Positions 57,034-64,000 of a stretch of 64,000 nucleotides of DNA are shown piece by piece. The position numbers and the translations under genes are program-made. The notes under the pieces are model-generated. The model did no database searches, was not told the origin of the DNA, and saw only the letters and a program-made list of their open reading frames with translations. The stretch lies in the NCBI GenBank assembly GCA_033977485.1, contig CM066992.1, positions 99,956,140 through 100,020,139 on the forward strand, read 5' to 3'. This stretch comes from Hydrangea macrophylla. Lineage: Eukaryota > Streptophyta > Magnoliopsida > Cornales > Hydrangeaceae. How positions within the stretch are numbered: position 1 is the first letter of the stretch; the number at the start of each line of letters is the position of its first letter.

Positions 57034-58283
57034 ATGGCTGATCCACCAAGAGAATTGTCACCGCATTCGCGGATTGACCAAATAGTGAATATGGTGGGAA
57101 ATTTCATACAAGCGGTAAGTGAAAGAGAACAGAGGAACGTTCAGCCTCCACTGGCACTGCGACCTCAACACACAATCGTGGAATAGTTTCATAAGCGGAA
57201 ACCGACATTGTATCATGGACAGGTTGACATAGACTTGGCCGATCATTGGATGATGGACATGGAAAGACATTTCCGTCAGGTAATATGTACCGATGAGGAG
57301 AAAATTTTATGCGCATCCGATACGTTAATGGGCGAAGCATTAGATTGGTGGAACAACGTACTTGAACAAGGGAAGCAAACCACTTGGGAAGCATTTAAGG
57401 AAGAATTCAACAAACGTTTCTTTCCGCAATTTGCTTATACTCAGAAACGTCAAGAGTTTGCGAGTTTGGTTCAGGGAGATATGACCGTGGGTGAGTATGT
57501 TTCTCGTTTCAATGCCTTGTTACGATTTGGGAAAACTACCGTTCCGACTGATAGGGATAAATCTCGTAAGTTTGAGGAAGGACTTAGGGAGAATATCCGT
57601 GGCCGTGTGGATATGTTACAACATCCGACCGTTTCTCTCGTTGAGGAAACTGCTCGTATTGCTGAGAAAAGTGTCGACCGATATCGACAAGGGCAACAAG
57701 GGAAGAGAGCAAATGACAGTCGGGGTAAGAGTCAAGGGAATGCGAAGAAACCGTTTACGCAAGGTTCAGGATCATATGTGAGTAACCAAGGAGGGAGTAC
57801 GTTCATGGGGGACTCGAGACTGTTGTGTCCAACATGTAACCTGCGACACAGAGGAACTTGCTACCAATTGAGCACCTGTTACCTTTGCAAGCAGTTAGGA
57901 CACATATCCCGAAATTGTCCTTTGAATACAAACTCGACTGCACCAAATACCTTTTCAAATACGAAGAGCTACAACCCAGAAACGAGAGGAAAATGTTTTG
58001 AGTGTGGACAACCAGGACACATAGCAAAGAACTGTCCGAGTAAGAGACAACCGGGAATGAGTACCGGGGCATCGAGTGTGCCAAGCGGATCAAGGGTAGA
58101 ACCTCGAGTAGATAAAGGGAAAGGAGTCGCGCAACAACAAGGACGATACTTCCAGCTCAGGCGGGGGAATACGGATGATACCGTCGTATCAGGTATTCTT
58201 CCTATTTGTTCGTATCCTGCACGTATACTTATGGATTATGGTTCAACGCATTCATTTGTATCACGGATTTTGTTAAGCATTTA
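57034..58283 (+). pseudogene. Ty3/gypsy gag and protease start, interrupted
   Basis: Frame opens at ATG 57034 and is broken by an in-frame TAG at 57184-57186. It is then open to 58284. The gag domain lies at about 57230-57680 (LADHWMMDMERHF, ALDWWNN, EFNKRFFP). Two CCHC zinc knuckles follow (CYLCKQLGHISRNC and CFECGQPGHIAKNC, 57865-58035). The aspartic protease begins near 58228 but its active site reads DYGST, where the family has D-(S/T)-G. A frameshift at about 58258-58275 leads to a stop and moves the rest of the reading to another frame. Confidence 0.9.
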
Positions 58284-61200
58284 ACTGTTAAGTCAGAACC
58301 GCTAGGATATGACTTGTGTGTATCATTGCCTAGTAGTGAACCGCTAGTTACTTCTTCGATATTCAAGTCATGTGAAGTCAAGATAGGTGATAAAGTCTTG
58401 AGCGTTGATTTGATTCCGTTGACGGTGAATTACTTTGATGTTATCTTGGGTATGGATTGGTTGTCTATTAATCAAGCCAGGATCGATTGTGAACAGAAAC
58501 GGGTTAGTTTCTATCCGTCAGGGCGAGAAGAGTTTACTTTTCAGGGTAAGGGAGTGATCGTACCGCCGTACTTGATATCAGTGATCCAAGCAAGTAAGAT
58601 GTTGAAGAAGGGTTGTTCGGGTTTCTTATGTTCAATTATCGACACGCGAGTTCTTGGACCACTAATAGAAGAAATTTCAGTAGTTCGAGAATTTCCAGAT
58701 GTTTTTCCCGATGAGTTACCCGATGAATTGATTGAAAGAGAGCTTGAGTTCACAATAAAAGTAGTACCAGGGTCACAACCGATATCTAAAGCGCCGTACC
58801 GAATGGCACCGATAGAGTTGAAAGAATTGAAGGTTCAGTTAGAAGAACTGTTGGAGAAGGGTTTTATCCGACAGAGTGTTTCACCGTGGGGAGCTCCAGT
58901 CTTGTTTGTGAAAAAGAAGGACGGGATAATGCGTATGTGTATCGACTACCGGGAATTGAATAAGTTGACCGTCAAGAACAAGTATCCATTGCCACGAATA
59001 GATGACTTGTTTGATCAGTTACAAGGGGCTCAAGTATTTTCGAAGATCGACTTGAGATCCGGTTACCATAAGTTGAAAGTCAAAGATGAAGATGTTGAGA
59101 AGACAGCTTTCAGCACTCGATATGGTCACTTTGAATTTTTGGTTATGCCATTTGGAGTGACTAATGCACCAGCTGCTTTCATGGACTTGATGAACCGTGT
59201 TTTCAAGGATTATTTAGATGAGTTCGTTATCGTGTTCATAGATGACATCCTAATCTACTCCAAAAGCGTAGAAGATCACGAGCATCATTTGCGATTAGCT
59301 TTACAACGATTGCGTGAAAAGAGATTATTCGATAAATTGAAGAAGTGTGAGTTTTGGTTGACCGAGATAGCTTTCCTTGGACATATAGTGTCGGCAAAGG
59401 GAATTTCTGTAGACCCTCAGAAGATAGAAGCAGTTACCAACTGGGCGAGACCAACGAATGTGACAGACATCAGAAGTTTCCTAGGATTAGCTGGGTATTA
59501 TCGCAGATTTGTAAAAGACTTTTCGCGTATAGCAATGCCGATGACGCAGTTAATGAGGAAAGATATTGCTTTTGTTTGGAGTCCGGAATGTGAAAAAAGT
59601 TTTCAAGAGTTGAAAGGTCGACTAGTGAAAGCACCAATTTTAGCCGTTCCGTCAGGGACTGAAGGATTTATTATTTACAGTGATGCTTCATATAGAGGTT
59701 TAGGTTGCGTTCTTATGCAAGGTGATAAAGTCATTGCATATGCGTCGAGACAACTTAGACCACACGAGAAAAATTATCCAACTCATGATCTAGAATTGGG
59801 CGCCGTGATTTTTGCATTGAAGATTTGGCGTCATTATCTATACGGAGAGAAATGTGAGATCTATACGGATCACAAGAGTTTGAAGTACCTGTTTACACAA
59901 CGAGATTTGAACACGAGGCAAAGGAGATGGCTAGAGTTGATGAAGGACTATGATTTGTCGATTCAATATCATCCGGGCAAGGCGAATGTAGTCGCCGATG
60001 CTCTTAGTCGTAAGGCACCAACCAATACCGCATCAGATTTGACTTCTCAGAAAGAATTGATAAGAGATATGGAGAACTTAGGACTTGAAGTGATTCCGAG
60101 GATTGAAAGTGGTTTGATGTCGACAATGGTGGCACAACCACTCTTGATTCACAAAATCAGGGAGAAACAACTTCAAGACGTGGCTTTGAAGAAGATTTGT
60201 GATGAGATTCCAATGGGCAAACAACCGGGATTCACGTTTGAGAACAATGTGTTGAGACTGAGGGGTAGAATTTGTGTACCTAGTGAGGAAGAGTTAAAGC
60301 GAAACATCCTAGAGGAAGCACACAACACAAAGTATACCGTTCACCCGGGAAGCACCAAGATGTATAGAGACTTGAAACATGTTTATTGGTGGCCGGGAAT
60401 GAAGAGATAAATAGCACGCTATGTTTCACGATGTATGAGTTGTCAACAAGTAAAGGCCGAACGCCAAGTACCCTCGGGATTGTTACAACCGTTACCAATA
60501 GCCGAGTGGAAATGGGAGCACATAACAATGGATTTTGTTAGTGGATTTCCGAGGTCGAAGAGATCGAACACTATTATTTGGGTGATTGTTGATCGTTTGA
60601 CGAAGTCGTTGCACTTCCTACCAATCCGAACAACTAAGCCAATGACGTTAGCTAAGTTATATATTCGCGAAATTGTGAGACTACATGGTATCCCAGTTTC
60701 TATCGTTTCAGACAGGGATAGTAGTTTTACATCGAAGTTTTGGAGAGCCTTGCAAGAAGCAATGGGTACCAAATTACACTTTAGTACAGCTTTTCATCCT
60801 CAGACCGATGGTCAATCAGAAAGTGTAATCCAGATTTTGGAAAACATGTTTCGTTTATGTGTACTTGATTTTTAAGGTGATTGGGAAGACCACCTACCGT
60901 TAATTGAGTTCGTATATAACAACAGTTTTCAGTCGAGTATTGGGATGGCTCCTTATGAAGCTTTATATGGTCGTGTATGTCGTTCACCGATTAGTTGGAC
61001 GGAAGTCGGAGAAAGAAAGATTGAAGGGCCGAAAATTGTACAAGAGACGACTGATAAGATAAAGGTAATTCGACAACGGTTACTGACAGCTCAGAGTAGG
61101 TATAAGAGTTATACCGATAAGCGTAGGCGACCGTTGGAATTTGACGTGTGAGACTTAGTGTATTTGAAGGTGTCACCTTCAAAGGGAATAACCAGATTTG

Positions 61201-61571
61201 GTAGATACGGGAAACTCAACCCGAGATATGTAGGACCTTTTGAAATCATTGGAAAGGTTGGACCCGTAGCTTATCGTTTGAACTTGCCGAGCGAGTATGC
61301 TCAAGTTCATAACGTGTTTCATGTATCGTTGTTACGCAAACAATTAGTAGAAGATAGAGATCAAGTGATGACTCCGACATCGAATGAGATTCAGAGTGAT
61401 TTAACGTATGCCGCATATCCGGTAGAGATCTTAGACCGGAAGGATCAAGTCTTACGAAATAAAGTAATATTGAAAGTGAAAGTGTTATGGCGTAGCCAAA
61501 CTACGGAAGAAATGACGTGGGAAATAGAAGATGAGATGCGTACTCAGTATCCACACCTTTTCGAGACTTGA
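58284..61571 (+). pseudogene. Ty3/gypsy pol: reverse transcriptase, RNase H, integrase, chromodomain-like tail (multiply broken)
   Basis: Reverse transcriptase at about 58780-59330 keeps [23 protein letters not shown] and the catalytic FIDDILIYS. RNase H at about 59650-60020 keeps YSDAS, YTDHKSL and VVADALSRK. The integrase zinc region is cut by TAA at 60408-60410. The catalytic core continues with MDFVSGFP, SDRDSSF and TDGQSES (the three acidic residues are present), is cut by TAA at 60873-60875 and again by TGA at 61149-61151. It ends with the chromodomain-like tail ([11 protein letters not shown]) and TGA at 61569-61571. Gene order RT-RNase H-integrase defines Ty3/gypsy; the tail suggests a chromovirus, possibly Tekay/Del type. 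The copy cannot encode its own proteins. Confidence 0.92.
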
Positions 61572-61597
61572 GGTATAAGTTTGGGGACAAACTTCTT

Positions 61598-61613
61598 TTA
61601 AGGGGGAGAGTAT
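61598..61613 (+). promoter_or_regulatory. Polypurine tract
   Basis: TTTTAAGGGGGAGAGTAT directly before the 3' LTR; the equivalent tract precedes the LTR at 137. Confidence 0.75.
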
Positions 61614-62838
61614 TATAACACCCACATTTGTGTTATGTCATTTGCATTACATTGTCATGCATGATAATGTGATGTGGCGTGTCTTATGACACATGTTTGG
61701 GTGAGTTTTGACTCACGAGTTGATTTGGGTGTCTGTATTAGAGAACCCTCTGAAACTGTGGTGATTGAGGATTTGTTGTTGTGACGTCTCTCCGAGTATG
61801 AGACGGTCACTGTGGAACATTTTAAATGTTTATCTGAAAATAAATGTTTACCTGTGTATTTCAATATCTGCATTATTTTTTGTTTTAGAATTTATTTCTG
61901 TTGTTAGATTTAGTATCCTGGTGAGGACGAATGAACACGCTATTAATTTGGTAGGCTAATTAGCAACTTCAGAAAACGTCATATAGAAATTCGCGTTTTA
62001 GCGACCAAACGAAACTTAGTCGAAAACTTTTATAATTTTGAAGTTTCACTCGTAAAGCTATGGATTAGCTGTGTAGAAAGTTTCAGAGACTGATTAGGAG
62101 TTTTGAAAACTCGTGGGGAGGTAAACGTAATTCTCAATAGTCTTGTCTATATATAGATAGAGATGGTTGAGATATTTTCATAAGTGTTAACCTAATTCCA
62201 AGAGGAGGCCAAAAGGGGGCTAGAGGGAGATTTTGTTGCTTCAAGCTTTGCGACGCCAAACGACGATCTTTTGTCAGTCTGTTTTCTCCCATATTTCATA
62301 TTCGAGCTCCTCGAGGTAAGAGCTTCGTTTTGATATATGTTAGGGCTTGTTTGGCTAAGTTTTCCGAAAAGTTATTTTCTAGAATTTTTCATAAAAGTTG
62401 ATAAATGGAATTGTGATTCATATGAATTGTACTAGACGGAATTGTTAAGTTGCTTATTTGGGTCAGAAGGAGCACGTGGTCACCGTGCCATTTTGTGGAG
62501 TCGATATAGGCATTAAGGTCGCACGATTGAAGAGAAGAATCGTGGGTCTTACCCTTTCGCGTGGACTTATGGGCGAGGAGTCGCGGATTGGGAGTATGGA
62601 CGGGCACGTGAGTCTCCGGCGACTAGTATGAAATGTAGAGATGTGAATGCGGACATGTTTATCATTCATGTACATATGTTGATTTATTCACTAAGCATTA
62701 GCTTAAACAAATCGAAACATGTGTGGTTATTCAAATAACCATTGCAGGTGTAAATGCTGGCGAGGAATCGCAGAAGTGAGCACGAGGGTTGGGAGTTCGC
62801 TTGGGAGGCAACTTGAATGCTAACCTTGTAGTTTTGGG

Positions 62839-63042
62839 ACAAAAAGAATCTACACATACTTTCCACAATTGCCCATAATCATTGCAATTTCTTTTTTTGT
62901 TTTGTTTTGGTATTGATTGCAAGGAACGGTAGTTTGGGAAACTAAGTAAAATTTATATACTAATTTAGGAAAGTGGACAACAATTTTGGGACATCCCAAA
63001 AAGGAAAGATGGACACATAAAATGGGACGAAGGTAGTAATAG
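62839..63042 (-). mobile_element. Stowaway-like MITE fragment in the 3' LTR
   Basis: Replaces about 80 bp of LTR sequence. On the minus strand one end reads TTCGTCCCATTTTATGTGTC, resembling the CTCCCTCCGTCCCA end of Stowaway elements. The other end is not clear. Confidence 0.5.
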
Positions 63043-63193
63043 TTAGTGACATGTTGTAATCCTGCTTTAGAAATGTTTTAATACAACTAGGATTACTTTG
63101 GATTGAGTTTGGTTTGAGTGGTTGATCCTTGGTGAAAGTTAGGAAGCTTTTAAAACTTGAAATTCTGCAGATTGGGCTGCTGCCAGGGGAGCA

Positions 63194-63375
63194 GTCGACT
63201 GGTCCTGTGTTCAGTCGACTGAACCCCTGTGCCTGCTAGCTACTGCTTGTTAATATGGTAAAAGCTGTCGACTGGACTGGACCTTTGTAGGATAATGTGT
63301 TCTTTTCTATTCTGCCTGATTCAGTCGACTGATCCCTGATTCAGTCGACTGAAAGCTGGAGACCTCAGTCGACTG
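63194..63375. repeat. CAGTCGACTG cluster in the 3' LTR
   Basis: Five perfect copies and one variant remain; the others seen in the 5' LTR are deleted or lie beyond the truncation. Confidence 0.88.
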
Positions 63376-63389
63376 ACCCTAGTCTCAGT

Positions 63390-63951
63390 TGCTCCAAAAG
63401 CAGTCGTTTGGACAGTTGCTCCAAAAACCTGCAACTTTTTTTTTTTACTGCAGTGGCGGTGGTGGTGAGAAGAGAGATAAGAGATACATAGAGCTTGGGG
63501 TGGTGGTGGCCATATGTTAGATATATATATATATATACTCATGTATATATATATATATAGAGAGAGAGATAAGGGGTTAGGGTTTGGGTTTGGGTTGGTG
63601 GTGGTGGCTGTGAGAAGAGAGAGAGAGAGAGAAGAGATAGAGAGGTTGGGGTGGGGGTGGGGGTGGCCGGGGTGGTGATGGTAGTGGTGGTGGGCCTTTG
63701 GTGGCTGCGGTGGCTAGTGGTGGCGGCGGCGGCGGTGGCCAGTGGTGGTGGTGGCGACGGTGGTGGCCAGTGGTGGTGGCGGCGGTGGTGGCCAGGGGAG
63801 TTGATGGTGGCCATGTGAGGAGAGAGAGAGAAGAGACAAGGAGGGGTATTTTAAATATTTTACACTAAAGTTAATGTGTCTCTAATTTAAAAAAAGTACT
63901 AGACTGACTTTTAAATACTCTACTAAAATTAGACTGAATTTTAATTATCCC
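63390..63951. repeat. Right arm of the outer MULE
   Basis: Inverted copy of the left arm: GTTTGGACAGTTGCTCCAAA, (GGT)n/(GGC)n blocks, GGTGGCCATGTGAGGAGA, (GA)n, GAGGGGTATTTTAAA, then GACTGAATTTTAATTATCCC at the outer end. Confidence 0.85.
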
Positions 63952-64000
63952 AAATATATATGGCATGGACTGTCGATAGCACACCCTTTTTTAACATTTA

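Larger units (their letters stand above)
61614..63389 (+). repeat. 3' LTR, internally deleted and truncated
   Basis: Matches the 5' LTR with only about half a dozen substitutions by eye over the first 800 bp. It lacks about 250 bp (junction near 62420), has a replaced block (62839-63042), has lost part of the palindrome cluster, and stops at GTCTCAGT, about 220 bp short of the expected end. The break coincides with the start of the right arm of the outer MULE. Confidence 0.85.
52561..63951. mobile_element. Outer inverted-repeat MULE containing two nested insertions
   Basis: Both outer ends read GGGATAATTAAAATTCAGTC inwards, and a perfect 9-bp duplication AAATATATA flanks them (52552-52560 and 63952-63960). 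The left arm (52561-52629 plus 54212-54668) and the right arm (63390-63951) are inverted copies. In the same order from outside they share GTCAGTC, a T-rich block, AAAATACCCCTC, a (CT)n tract, CTCACATGGCCACC, (CCA)n low-complexity sequence and TTTTTGGAGCAACTGTCCAAA. The left arm is split by a second MULE (52630-54202). Between the arms sits a gypsy element. No transposase is seen. Confidence 0.85.

Overview
This is plant nuclear DNA, very probably from a flowering plant and plausibly a woody eudicot. It is AT-rich, has two long genes with GT-AG introns and homopolymer/(GA)n/(CT)n tracts, and is packed with LTR retrotransposons, MITEs and Mutator-like elements (MULEs). The species cannot be told from the sequence.

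Two host genes are intact, both on the + strand. (1) 8067-24438 is a 19-exon RBM28/Nop4-type nucleolar RNA-binding protein; the spliced model gives 1059 residues with five RRMs and a 22-residue tandem repeat. Upstream lie a TATA box, a telo-box and two TGGGCT motifs, a combination known from ribosome-biogenesis genes. (2) 38966-50527 is an 18-exon plant beta-galactosidase (GH35) of 730 residues with a signal peptide, both catalytic glutamates and no C-terminal lectin domain. All exon junctions were worked out by eye from frame, homology and splice sites. Reading frame is kept across every junction in both genes.

The rest is transposon landscape. 1-1952 is the 3' end of a Ty3/gypsy element. 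4570-7445 (-) is a broken LINE. 25.7-31.5 kb is a three-level nest: a copia pol (-) split by a solo LTR, which is itself split by a second solo LTR, both with 5-bp target duplications. 52.55-63.96 kb is another nest: a large inverted-repeat MULE (9-bp TSD AAATATATA) carries a second MULE in its left arm (9-bp TSD TTAAAAATA) and a defective Ty3/gypsy element with 2.1-kb LTRs at its centre.

The most interesting finds are two Pack-MULE-like elements. One (13263-14210, intron 6 of the RBM28 gene, TSD ATTTCAATC) carries the N-terminus of a PMT11-like methyltransferase gene. The other (52630-54202) carries the first coding exon of an ABCA1-like ABC transporter. The introns of the beta-galactosidase gene also hold a burst of Tourist-like MITEs, and two sister hairpin MITEs sit side by side upstream of it. 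A clustered 10-bp palindrome, CAGTCGACTG, marks the 3' part of two related LTR families.
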